Assembly: GCA_950097015.1 (NCBI GenBank) | Contig: CATNEN010000011.1 | Coordinates: 1,054,001-1,118,000 of the forward strand | From: Macrostomum hystrix | Taxonomy: Eukaryota; Platyhelminthes; Macrostomidae | Length of the DNA: 64,000 nucleotides | Reading direction: 5' to 3' | Notes under the pieces: generated by a model | Told to the model about the DNA's origin: nothing | Database searches by the model: none | Seen by the model: only the letters and a program-made list of their open reading frames with translations | Part shown: one piece after another, positions 25,470 through 36,148 of the stretch | Layout of the letters: every line of letters begins with the position of its first letter | Numbering within the stretch: the first letter of the stretch is position 1 | Position numbers and translations under genes: made by a program

Positions 25470-26309
25470 TCAAGCAAGTCGATCCACAAACTGCAGCAGT
25501 TTATCCAGAATGGCCAACATAGCTTCGGTGTTAGCCACATCTGTACTATTAACGAGGCGCTGCCTATAAAACTCCAGCCTATCCAGAGCGGCTAAACGAA
25601 GATTTGAGCGCATTTTATGAATATCGTCGGCGCCAGATCCGTTGCCGATAGCGCCTGACGCTGGCACCGTCGGATTCGCCGGCTCAGCAGTAGAAGTGGC
25701 GGAAGCTGCGGCAGCGGCAGCAGCAGCGGCAGCGGCAGCGGCAGACGCCTCCCTGACGTGTGCGCGGGCTGCCAGATCAGACTGGGCCGGGTCGTCTTTG
25801 CTAACATCGGATTCCAATTCGCGACAGGCGATGCAATAGGTGCCGGATGTGGCTGGCACCTCTAATAAGATGGTGCCGCAGTCGGGACAGATACTATCCA
25901 ACATCTTCCAGCCCTGGTTGTCATGGAAACGGGGGTAAACTATCATGAAGAGAGAGCGAGAAGAAAGACAGAGAGAAAGACAGGGAGAGACAGACGGAGA
26001 GACAAGCGAGAGACAAGGAGAGACAGAGGGAGAGATGTGAGAGACAGGAGAGAGACAGGAGAGAGACAGAGGGAGAGGTATGTGGCAATAAGCAAGTAAT
26101 TACAGACAAAGCCACACCTTAAGCAAATACTCGCCCATGCGTTTGGAAATTTTGTCCGAACGCTCCCGACGCGCTTTTAACACCTTCAGCTCAGCCTCCG
26201 AAGGCGGACGATATTCGTCGTCGTAGTCGTCTTCGTAGCCTTCGACGTCATTGCCCTGGCTGGCAGCTACCTGGTCCCGCAGTAGGGAGCGAAAACTCTG
26301 AGTGGTCAT
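25470..26309 (-). CDS. ZNRD2: Zinc ribbon domain-containing protein 2 (SSSCA1 family)
   Basis: Two exons, 26309-26118 and 25913-25470, phase 0, 211 aa (human 199). The N-terminal part has the conserved PPSEAELKVLKARRERSDKI and MGEYLLK, followed by a zinc ribbon with CPDCG (exon 2 start) and CIAC, then DVSKDDPA. A run of 13 alanines (within 25675-25755) interrupts the less conserved linker before a C-terminal helical region. Its precise molecular role in cells is poorly known in the family. The small intron is filled with a GA-rich tract. Confidence 0.93.
25945..26085. repeat. GA-rich tract in ZNRD2 intron
   Basis: Purine-rich GAGAGACAGGGAGAGAC repeats, read as polypyrimidine in the gene sense strand, occupy most of the 204-bp intron. 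Confidence 0.9.
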
Positions 26310-26444
26310 GAAGATTTAGAAAATGATAAAAGCTGAAATTGTTACATAAGCGATGTCGCATTAGCACAAAAATAAATAGATAAGAAAACTATACGGGTGT
26401 CAATTTTTTCCTTTTTGCAAGAGATACGCACTAGCGTATTGACC

Positions 26445-27105
26445 CGTGCCTCATCTCTTCTGTCTCATCTCCCCTCTGTCCCATTTCTCCCCTGTCTCAT
26501 CTCACCCCTGTCTTATATCCCCTATCTCATCTCTCCCCTGTCTCATCTCCTCTGTGCCTCAGTGCCTCATCTCAAAGTGTCTCATCCCTCTTGCATTTAA
26601 TCTCTCACCTGTCTCACCTCTCCCGTGTCTCATCTCTCGCCTGCCTCATCTCTTCCGTGTCTTATCTCTCCCCTGTCGCATCTCCCCTCTGTCTTATCTC
26701 TTCAGTGTCTTATCTCTTTAGTTTCTCATCTCTTACGAGTCTCATCTCCCCTGTCTCATCTCACCCCTATCTCATCTCTCCCCTGTCTCATTTCTCCTCT
26801 GCCTCATCTCCCCTCTGTCTCATCTCCTCTGTGCCTCAGTGCCTCATCTCAAAGTGTCTCATCCCTCTTGTATCTAATCTCTCACCTGTCTCACCTCTCC
26901 CGTGTCTCATCTCTTCCGTGTCTTATCTCTCCCCTGTCTCATCCCCCTCTGTCGCATCTCCCCTCTGTCCTATCTCTTCAGTGTCTTATCTCTTTAGTTT
27001 CTCATCTCTTACGAGTCCCATCTCCCCTGTCTCATCTCTCCTGTCTCATCTCTTCTGTGTCTCATCTCTACTCTATCTCATCTCTTCTCTGTCTTATTTC
27101 CCTAT
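26445..27105. repeat. About 15-bp pyrimidine-rich array (CTCATCTCTCC)
   Basis: Units such as CTGTCTCATCTCTCC with longer-range block repeats: about 26550-26740 resembles 26830-27020. The same unit is found inside the hAT MITE at 55438-55704. Confidence 0.9.
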
Positions 27106-27474
27106 TATAAAATAGTTAAATAAAAAATGTCTTACAAGCCAGTGGACATTGATTAGTATGCTAAAAAATCTACTGCCTTTAAGCACAATCTGTGTACTAG
27201 TCAATTATTGTTTACAAAATAAAACTGACAAGATATGCATCGATTGTTCTGGAATTGAAATATTTAAACATGAACCAATTGAGAACAAATATTGGCAAAC
27301 CTGGTGGAGCGAGCGATCAACGGGGGCTGATTGAGAGTCGACTCAAAATGCAAATGTGAAAAACATCAATTTGCCTTGATAATTGATAAAAAAGTACAAT
27401 GTACAAAATAAAATTTTACCGAAAATTGCAGTTAAATTAATAAAAACATGTAAGTCTCAGTGGGACAAACTTGG

Positions 27475-27965
27475 TGCGGAATCCCGGCCGGGGAATCTCG
27501 GTGGGGAATCTCAGTGGGGAATCTCGATGGGGATCCCGGCAAGGGAATCTGAGAGGGGAATTCTTAATGGGGGAGAATCTCGGTGGGAACCTCGGTGGGG
27601 AATCCCGGCAAGGAAATCTGGGTGGAGAAGTCTTAGTGGGAGAAGTCTTAGTGGGAGAATCTTGGTGGGGAATCTCGGTGAGGATCCCTGCAGGGGAATC
27701 TGCGTGGGGAAGTCTGAGTGGGGGGATCTCGGTGGGGAAATCTTGATGGGAATCCCGGCAGGGAAATCTCGACGGGGATCCCGGCAGGGGAATCTGCGTG
27801 GGGAAGTCTGAGTGGGGGGGAATCTCGGTGGGAATCTCGGTGGGGGAATCTCAGCGGGGAATCCCGGCGAGGGATTTTCGATTGGGGAATCTCTGTGGGG
27901 GATTCTTGGCAGAGTGATGTCGCCGGGGAGATCCCAAGGAGTTTTTAGAGGAGCATTTCAGTGGG
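27475..27965. repeat. GGGGAATCTCGGTG array
   Basis: G-rich units of about 14-15 bp with runs of 4-7 G, located upstream of ZNRD2. The G runs give it G-quadruplex potential. Confidence 0.9.
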
Positions 27966-28184
27966 GTTTCTCAGTGTCAAAGCAGTCAATACGCCCAAGA
28001 CGTCTCCTTATATAAACAGAAAAAGTGTTGAAAAGTTACGAATTCAGACAAAGTAAAATAAATTGCCGAAAAATCTAGTAACACCAATTAACAAGAAATT
28101 TCATTAAAAAACAAAATTAAAGAATGTTTTAGCTCAAAGAATCGACTCATAAAAAATATCGATTAGATGCAGCATCACGAATAA

Positions 28185-28190
28185 TTTATT
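28185..28190 (-). terminator. Poly(A) signal of the ORP1-like gene
   Basis: AATAAA on the minus strand, 26 nt past the TAA stop at 28216. It supports a true gene end there. Confidence 0.7.
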
Positions 28191-28215
28191 TATAAAACTG
28201 TTTGAGAATCTCTCA

Positions 28216-31200
28216 TTAATCCAGCACAGGCGGACTCGGCGTAGGCGAGTAGAATGCTATGGGCGAAGCGGCGAAAGAAGACCTGGAAGAAAAAAGCTTC
28301 GACAACGAAGCTGCCTCTTCGTGATCGTCGCGCGGCGATGCTGACAAACAATCCACGAAGGTCTCGTCCTCGTAGTGCTCGGAGGCAGCTCCGGGCATGA
28401 TGCGCTCACTCTGGGTGAATGCCTGCAGCACCGAGGCCTCAACAGCGTCGCCGCCTCGGTCCGCCAACGCGCTGAGCGAGTCCTCCAGGAAGCGACATTT
28501 CACAGTCAGCTGGTGCAGGCGGGACCTCCTCAGCTCCTCCTGCTGGGTGAGCTGGGCCAGGCAGCCAGCCAGAGCGCGAGCTACTTCTGACGAGCTGTCG
28601 GCTAGGGCGCGCAGCTTCGGCTGCACCGCCGCCAGACAGCGGCTTGAATCCGTGGACGACTGCGGATGGTCCAGCAGCCTTAGCAGCGAGTCCACAGCGC
28701 TCACCTGCAGTTTGACACGACACGTCTGGCTAACTGACACAATTGGTTTACAATGCGCCAAGACTCGAACTTCCGACCTCTAAGGAAAAGGCTCCAATCT
28801 TGTAAAAGTTCATCAACAGCAAAAATACATCGGAGGATATTTCTAATACTCATGTTTTTTTTCTTTTTATCCGAAAAAAGTCCACTATTATTATTGGGTC
28901 AGATGTGCAGCCAACAGCACAGCCGCAGCTATTGCGCGGCGCATCTGAAGGCTGCGTACGGCTGTTCAGTCCATGGACTGGGGGGACGCCACACCCACCC
29001 TCAATTATCCCAGCTGATGCTGGTACCCATTTAACAGCTGGGTGAACTGAAGCAATGCAGAGTTAAGTGTCTTGCTAAAGGACACAAATTGTTCCAGTGG
29101 AGTCGGGAATCGAACCCCCGACCTTCAAGTCGTGAGTCCGACGCTCTAACCACTAGGCTACAATCTCTCTAGGCTGCTGTAAACTACACTAATAGAAGGC
29201 CAGTGGCTGTACACGTGAAACCCACCTGATCAATCAGAATTTGCTGATGAGCCTCAGCGGCGCGAACTGACTCAGCTAGCGATCTGATTGGCAGCAGGCC
29301 TTCATCTGGGCCCCCGCCACCGCCGTCGGCGCTGCCGCCGCTGACGCTGCGACTGATTCGTCTGCCACGCCCGGCGTTGCTTTGAATGACGGAAGCCATT
29401 TGCCTGTCGCCGAATTCGACGTGTCTTCGAAGGGCGGACAGCCAGAGCTGCCTGGTTACGGGCATGTTGTCCTCCGGCAGGCAGCGAAGGACGTGCCTGT
29501 ATTGGTCGAATAGTCTTTGTAGGCTTCTAAGATGGATTAAACACAGGAAGGATTAGCAGATGAAGGGCAGATGTGGATTAAGTAGATTAATTACAGTACA
29601 TGATTAAGTAGATTCAGGACAGGAAATGTGAAGTATGTTTAGGCGCTGGAAGGGTCGCATAGTGCAGGGATTCAATAGAGCATTACCTGGCTCCATTGCT
29701 GAAGCAGATGACCAGACAGTCAGCCTGGACATTGGTACTGGTCACCACGCTGCCATTCAGAGCCCTTTGAAATGCCAGACTCTTTGTCGGCAAGTATTTG
29801 CCAGCGGACTTTGAGGCTCGATAATAGCGCAATTCGCCTGAGTCCAGTTCCACGTGAATGGTCCTCCAACCCATTAGAGGCAGCAGAGCCGCTTTCTTCT
29901 GCATCAGGCCGGTTCGAGGTGTCGGCGGCTCTCGTCGCATCAGCGTCGACAGGCCGGGCGTGCTGTTCAGCAAGTCACGCACAGCCGAACTCACAGCCAG
30001 ATCTGCTGGACAATGTCCAGTTGAATTGCGCCTAGTCGGATCGGCACCGCGTTCTAACAGTGCCACAATTAATTGGCAGCGATTTGATCTGGCAGCCAGG
30101 TGAAGCGGCGTGTTGCCGAAGCGATCGGTGCAGTGCAGATCTGGCGGACTGGTCATGCCTGGAAACAGCGAGGAGCAAATGAAGATCAGATGACAAGCCT
30201 TGAATAATTTGATGCCAAGCCCTGAAGAATCAGATGCCAAACCCTGAAGAATCGGATGAGAATTCCTGAAGAATTGGATGACAAGCCCTGAAGAACCGGA
30301 TGACAAGCCTTGCAGAATTGGATGACAAGCCCTGAAGAATAGGATGAGAATTCCTGAAGAACCGGATGACGAGCCCTGAAGAACCGGATGACAAGCCCTG
30401 AAGAACCGGATGACAAGCCCTGAAGAACCGGATGACAAGCCCTGAAGAACCGGATGACAAGCCCTGAAGAACCGGATGACAAGCCCTGAAGAACCGGATG
30501 ACAAGCCCCAAAGAACCGGATGACAAGCCCTAAAGAACCGGATGACAAGCCCTGAAGAACCGGATGACAAGCCCTGAAGAACCGGATGACAAGCCCTGAA
30601 GAACCGGATGACAAGCCCTAAAGAACCGGATGACAAGCCCTGAAGAACCGGATGACAAGCCCTGAAGAACCGGATGACAAGCCCTGAAGAACCGGATGAC
30701 AAGCCCTGAAGAACCGGATGACAAGCCCTGAAGAACCGGATGACAAGCCCTGAAGAACCGGATGACAAGCCCTGAAGAATCGGATGACAAGCCCTAAAGA
30801 ACCGGATGACAAGCCCTGAAGAACCGGATGACAAGCCCTGAAGAACCGGATGACAAGCCCCAAATAACCGGATGACAAGCCCTAAAGAACCGGATGACAA
30901 GCCCTGAAGAATCGGATGACAAGCCCTGAAGAACCGGATGACAAGCCCTGAAGAACCGGATGACAAGCACTGAAGAACCGGATGACAAGCACTGAAGAAC
31001 CGAATGACAAGCCCTGAAGAACTGGATGACAAGCCCTGAAGAATCGGATGAGAATTCCTAAAGAATTGGATGACAAGCCCTGAAGAACCGGATGACAAGC
31101 CCTGAAGAATCGGATGAGAATTCCTAAAGAATTGGATGACAAGCCCTGAAGAACCGGATGACAAGCCCTGAAGAATCGGATGAGAATTCCTGAAGAATTG

Positions 31201-32324
31201 GATGACAAGCCCTGAAGAACCGGATGACAAGTCCTGAAAAATGAGATGACAGGCTCTGAAGAACCGGATGACAAGCCCTAAAGAACCGGATGACAACCCT
31301 TGAAGAATTGGATGACAAGCCCTGAAGAACCGGATGATAAGCCCTGAAGAATCGGATGAGAATTCCTAAAGAATTGGATGACAAACCCTAAATAACCGGA
31401 TGACAAGCCCTGAAGAATCGGATGACAAGTCCTGAAAAACCGGAGGACCAGCACTGAAGAACCGGATGACAGGCTCTGAAGAACCGGATGACAGGCCCTG
31501 AAGAACCGGATGACAAGCCCTGAAGAACCGGATGACAGGCCCTGAAGAACCGGATGACAGGCCCTGAAGAACCGGATGACAGGCCCTGAAGAACCGGATG
31601 ACAAGCCCTGAAGAACCGGATGACAGGCCCTGAAGAACCGGATGACAAGCCTTGAAGAACCGGATGACAAGCCCTGAAGAACCGGATGACAGGCCCTGAA
31701 GAACCGGATGACAAGCCCTGAAGAACCGAATGACAAGCGCTAAAACCCACCTAGCAGCCGCTCGATGGTCTCGAAGTCGCCAGCCTGAGCAGCCGTCAGC
31801 AGCCGCTGCTCCAGTCGCATGCTGGCGTGAATCTCCGCCGCGGAAATCATGTCGGCAACTTCAGGAGTTTTAGCCAAATCCGAGGGCGTCTGATTGGCGA
31901 AATTAGTCAGCCGGACATCGCAGCCGGCGTCGAGAAGGATTCGAACCACCGCCACTCGGCCAGTATAGCTAGCCTTGTGAAGCGCAGTGTCGCCATTGTC
32001 AGCAGGCAAGTCGGCATCAGCGCCATGCTCAAGCAGGAACCGGGTAGTCTCGGTGTGGCCAAAGAAGGCTGTCAGATGCAAGGGAGTCCAACCGAAGAAG
32101 CTTTTCGAATAGCTGGGCAGATTGAGGCTAAAGCCGGGCAGGCAGCGGTTCAGGCTGATGAGCTGGCGCAGGTCATCCACCGAATTATTTCTGGCACATT
32201 GGCTAATTAATTCGCGCAGCTCGTCCAGCTCTAGGAGGCCTTCGGATCCGCCAGTGTCTTTGTCATAGTCTTTGTTGTTTGAAGCCGGATGCTGCTTTTG
32301 ATGGTGCTGGCTGAGTTCGGCCAT
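28216..32324 (-). CDS. OSBPL1A: ORP1L-like oxysterol-binding protein-related, lacking the sterol domain
   Basis: Exons 32324-31751, 30158-29687, 29526-29226 and 28704-28216 join in phases 1, 2 and 0 to give 611 aa. Exons 1-2 hold ankyrin repeats (GWTPLHLTAFFGHTETTRFL, NGDTALHKASYTGRVAVVR, FGNTPLHLAARSNRCQL). Exon 2 continues into a PH-like segment (GWRTIHVELDSGELRYY). Exon 4 has a coiled coil and EDETFVDCLSAS, an FFAT-like motif with acidic flank matching the position of the ORP1L FFAT, which binds ER VAP proteins. The family then has a roughly 400-aa sterol-binding ORD. Here the frame ends about 40 residues after the FFAT, with AATAAA 26 nt beyond. In the family the ankyrin repeats bind Rab7 on late endosomes. 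Another ankyrin-PH scaffold is possible but less likely. Confidence 0.83.
28887..29163 (-). mobile_element. tRNA-derived SINE family A, copy 1
   Basis: Read from 29163 on the minus strand: A-box TAGCCTAGTGGTTAGAGCG, B-box GGGGTTCGATTCCC, then a body containing CAGTCCATGGACTG and ending near an (AAT)n stretch. It lies in the last intron of the ORP1-like gene. It is closely similar to 59899-60180, with remnants at 52095-52265 and 47925-47990. The anticodon position reads CAC, so a tRNA-Val-like ancestor is possible. Confidence 0.88.
30185..31740. repeat. 22-bp tandem array spanning ORP1 intron 1
   Basis: About 70 units containing GATGACAAGCCCTGAAGAAC. It runs from about 10 nt after the donor (31750) to about 25 nt before the acceptor (30159), so the intron is essentially all array. 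In the sense strand each unit contains GGTTCTTCAGG, an acceptor-like sequence. Confidence 0.98.
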
Positions 32325-32399
32325 AGAGTTTAGCTTGAGCTGATGTTCAACTCTGCAAGGAGTTGAAAGTGCAGGACCAGTAAGTACTGGGATTTGAGA

Positions 32400-32815
32400 T
32401 GGCGGTCAAATGGTTGTAAGATGGGATCTGAGGGATCATGTGGGGATCTGAAGGATCATGTGATGGGATCTGAAGGACCATGTGATGGGATCTGAAGGAT
32501 CATGTGAGGGTATCTGAAGGATCATGTGGGGGGATATTAAGGATCATGTGATGGGATCTGAAGAATTATGTGATGGGATCTGAAGAATCATGTGATGGGA
32601 TCTGAGGGATCATGTGATGGGATCTGAAAGATTATGTGAGGGTATCTGAAGGATCATGTGGGGGATCTGAAGGATCATGTGATGGGATCTGAAGGATCAT
32701 GTGATGGGATCTGAGGGATCATGTGGGGGATCTGAAGAATCATGTGATGGGATCTGAGGGATCATGTGGGGGATCTGAAAGATTATGTGATGGTATCTGA
32801 AGGACCATTTTAGTG
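32400..32815. repeat. 22-bp array (GATCTGAAGGATCATGTGAT)
   Basis: About 19 units, beginning about 75 nt upstream of the ORP1-like start codon. Confidence 0.93.
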
Positions 32816-33329
32816 GATTATAAGTATCATAAAAGTGTTCTGAAGTGTCCTCTTAAATGAAGTTTTCCAAACAGTTTAGAAAATCAATCGCATTGTATGC
32901 ATACTCTGAATAGATTTCTTACTAAACAATAACATTCTACGGGAATGCTAAATTTATTAGGAAATTTATCTTTTTGTAATCTATGAAACAGAAGAACACA
33001 ATACGGAAAAAATACAGAGGAAATCAAGAACTTAAACAAAATGGCATATTCATATTGTTAAAGCAACAGTAATTGTTGAAATTAAAGGACACAGAGTTAC
33101 TTAGAAAATAAATCTCCATTTTTTAAACGATGGAACTAATTTACACAGACAGCAAATTAATGAATGAATTGTAAGTGTTTATTGACATTGTACAATAGAT
33201 TTATTTAGGTTCCTGATCCCACGATTAACTTCACAGCCGCAACGCAATCGTAATTAAAGAAGTGTTTTAAAAAGACAAATTTGCAAAACTAAGCTAAGAA
33301 AATTAATTCAGATGGATTTTAGGCAATAA

Positions 33330-33775
33330 TAGAAGGATCATTTGATGGGATATTTGAAGGATCATACGAGGGGATATTTGAAGAATCATATGAGGGGATT
33401 TTCGAAGGATCATTTGAGGGGATATTTAAGGGATCATTTGATGGGATATTTAAAGGATCATTAGATGGACTTTTTGAGTGATTAAAAGAGGGGATTTTTG
33501 AAGGATCATATGAGGGGATATTAGAGGGATCATATGAGAGGATATCTGAGGATCATATGAGGGGATATTTGAGTTATCATATGAGGGGATATTTGAGGGA
33601 TCATATGAGGGGATATTAGAGGGATCATATGAGAGGATATCTGAGGGATCATATGAGGGGATATTTGAGTTATCATATGAGTGGATATTTGAGGGATCAT
33701 ATGAGGGGATATTTGAGTTATCATATGAGGGGATATTTGAGGGATCATATGAGGGGATATTTGAAAATCTATATG
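33330..33775. repeat. 24-bp array (GGGATATTTGAGGGATCATA)
   Basis: About 18 units. The unit shares GGATCAT with the array at 32400-32815, so the two may be related. Confidence 0.93.
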
Positions 33776-34154
33776 TGTAATTGAAGAAGGTATGTCAGAA
33801 GCAGTACTGCCAAATTAGGTTTTTAGAAAAACATTCGTAAAAATGCGCGATAGACTTTTATGGCAGTTCGTTAAAAGTACATTTCAGAGCTTTAGACGTT
33901 AAAACTATATGTTACGAAAAAGTATAAATTTCGAGTCTTTATATGACTTCTGTGAACCATTGATAGCGTCTAATACAATTTGCGAAGACAAATAAAGTTT
34001 CTTTATTACAAACCTTTAAAAGGCTAGTACACCAAACAGTATATCAAAAGTGTTCTAAAAAAGTCTTTAGCAACGGGCATTTATACAGAATAGGAATTAA
34101 ATAAAACTGGGACAAGAAGCACATGGTATTAATTTCCCGGTTAGGTGGCTTAAA

Positions 34155-34580
34155 CACTTGAGAAGGAAATGAACACTGGGGGAGAAGGGATAAACACTGG
34201 AGGAGAAGGGGATAAACACTGGAGGAGAAGGGGATAAACACTTGGAGAGAAGGGGATAAACACTGAGGAGAAGGGGATAAACACTTGGGGAGAAGGGGAT
34301 AAACACTGAGGAGAAGGGGATAAACAATTGGGGAGAAGGGGATAAACAATTGGGGAGAAGGGGATAAACACTGGAGAAGGGGATAAATACTGAGGAGAAG
34401 GGGATAAACACTTGGGGAGAAAGGGATAAACACTTGGGGAGAAAGGGATAAACACTGGGGGAGAAGGGGATAAACACTAGGGGAGAAGGGGATAGACACT
34501 GGGGGAGAAGGGGATAAACACTGGAGAAGGGATAAATACTGGGGGAAAAGGGACAAAACCCTTGGGAAGATGGGATAAAC
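34155..34580. repeat. 21-bp array (GGGGATAAACACTGGGGAG)
   Basis: About 20 units downstream of the Rab stop codon. Open frames across it encode only the repeat. Confidence 0.93.
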
Positions 34581-34743
34581 ACCATGGAATTTCAGGCATA
34601 ATCTCATAGTCAGAGATAAAGGCATTAGAACTCATGCAGTAAAGAATTAGAACACAGTCTAGATTACAGTCTAGAACGACAGCAAGGGAAAGGGGCATGA
34701 AAGTAAAATGAAAAAACTCGTTAAAATGTATCCCCAGAAAGGA

Positions 34744-36148
34744 TCAACAACACGACCAGCTACTCAGCGATTTGCTATTAAGATGAATTGCCTGCGACGT
34801 CTCGCCTTGTCTCCCGACGCCGCCGCCGTCGTGTCGACGCTTCAACTCGGCTGCCAGCATCTGGAAGACCTGGTCGATGTTAGAATTCTCCTTGGCCGAA
34901 GTTTCCAGGCAAGCCAGCATGGCCATCTTGGCCGCAAAGTCGACACCGTCAGTGACGCGAACCTCTCTGAGGTGTTCCAGATCTTTTTTACAGCCGACTA
35001 GGATCTGGATGACACCGCTGCCGGCGTAGCGGCTGACATCGTCCATCCAGTTGGTCAGGGAGTCGAAGGATTCCTGGATTGTTGATTAGAATCTTATAAT
35101 ACTTCAGTATGTGTCTAATGACCAACCTAAAGGAATCCTAAAATACTTCAGTATGTGTCTAATGACCAACCTAAATAAATCCTAAAATACTTCAGTATGT
35201 GTCTAATGACCAACCTAAAGGAATCCTAAAATACTTCAGTGTGTGTCTAATGACCAACCTAAATAAATCCCAAAATACCAGCCTAATGACCAACCTAAAT
35301 GAATCCTAAAATACCAGCCTAATGACCAACCTAAATGAATCCTAAAATACGGCCTAATGACCAACCTAAATGAATCCTAAAATAGCGGCCTAATGACCAA
35401 CCTAAATGAATCCTAAAATACGGCCTAATGACCAACCTAAAGGAATCCTAAAATACCAGCCTAATGACCAACCTAAATGAATCCTAAAATACCAGCCTAA
35501 TGGCCAACCTAAATGAATCCTAAATTACCAGCCTAATGGCCAACCTAAATGAATCCTAAAATACCAGCCTAATGACCAACCTAAATGAATCCTAAAATAC
35601 CAGCCTAATGACCAACCTAAATGAATCCTAAAATACCAGCCTAATGACCAACCTAAATGAATCCTAAAATACCAGCCTAATGACCAACCTAAATGAATCC
35701 TAAAATACCAGCCTAATGACCAACCTAAATGAATCCTAAAATACCAGCCTAATGACCAATCTAAATGAATCCAAGAATAGGTGGTCAGTTTCCAATCAAT
35801 TACCCTAAAAACTTTGCATAATTGGCAACCAAAAAAACAGTAAGCGGGTGTATTGCTGACCCTTTTAGTGATATCGTAGGCTAATATGACAGCATTGGCA
35901 GATCTGTAATAGCTCTGTGTGATGGTTCGGAATCTCTCCTGGCCGGCAGTGTCCCAGACCTGCAGCTTGACCCGGGAACCATCAACAATCAGCGTCTTCA
36001 TAGTGAAGTCCACGCCAATAGTGCTGCTCTGTTTCTCCAGATAATTGCCGGATTTGAATCGTTGCACAACGCATGATTTGCCAACACCCGCGTCACCAAT
36101 AAGGACAATTTTGAATAAAAAATCGAACTGCTCATCGGCTGGCTCCAT
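34744..36148 (-). CDS. RAB43: Rab GTPase, Rab19/Rab43 class
   Basis: Two exons, 36148-35861 and 35073-34744, phase 0, 205 aa. The G1 loop is GDAGVGKS, switch I has STIGVDF, and switch II is [21 protein letters not shown]5 is ETSAKE, and the C-terminal CC is suited to geranylgeranylation. The DEQFDFLFK start and FTMKTL stretch match Rab43/Rab19, Golgi-associated Rabs of vesicle traffic. G4 is odd: where Rabs read NKxD this gene reads GCKKDL, so the guanine-contacting Asn is Cys (codon TGT at about 34993-34995). The donor GTCAGC at 35860 is weak. Choosing Rab43 over Rab19 is a best guess. Confidence 0.93.
35090..35780. repeat. 36-bp tandem array in Rab intron
   Basis: About 19 units with AATGACCAACCTAAATGAAT. 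It ends about 15 nt before the acceptor at 35073. In the sense strand each unit contains TATTTTAGG, resembling an acceptor. Confidence 0.97.

Larger units (their letters stand above)
26310..28184. other. ZNRD2-ORP1 intergenic region
   Basis: It contains two arrays (26445-27105 and 27475-27965). Unique AT-rich sequence lies at 27106-27474 and 27966-28184. No exon of an oxysterol-binding domain is visible on the minus strand here. Confidence 0.6.
32325..34743. other. ORP1-Rab intergenic region
   Basis: Upstream of the ORP1-like start and downstream of the Rab stop. Three arrays (32400-32815, 33330-33775, 34155-34580) are separated by AT-rich unique DNA (32816-33329, 33776-34154) in which I see no gene. 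Confidence 0.6.

Noticed and set aside
29100-29163. Possible functional tRNA-Val gene on the minus strand
   Set aside because: A and B boxes are good, but the acceptor and anticodon stems do not pair well and the sequence is joined to a SINE body found elsewhere.
29683-31296. 537-codon open frame on the minus strand through the 22-bp array into an ORP1 exon
   Set aside because: Only the last part (30158-29687) is real exon. The rest is intron repeat that stays open by chance and has no start or splice support.
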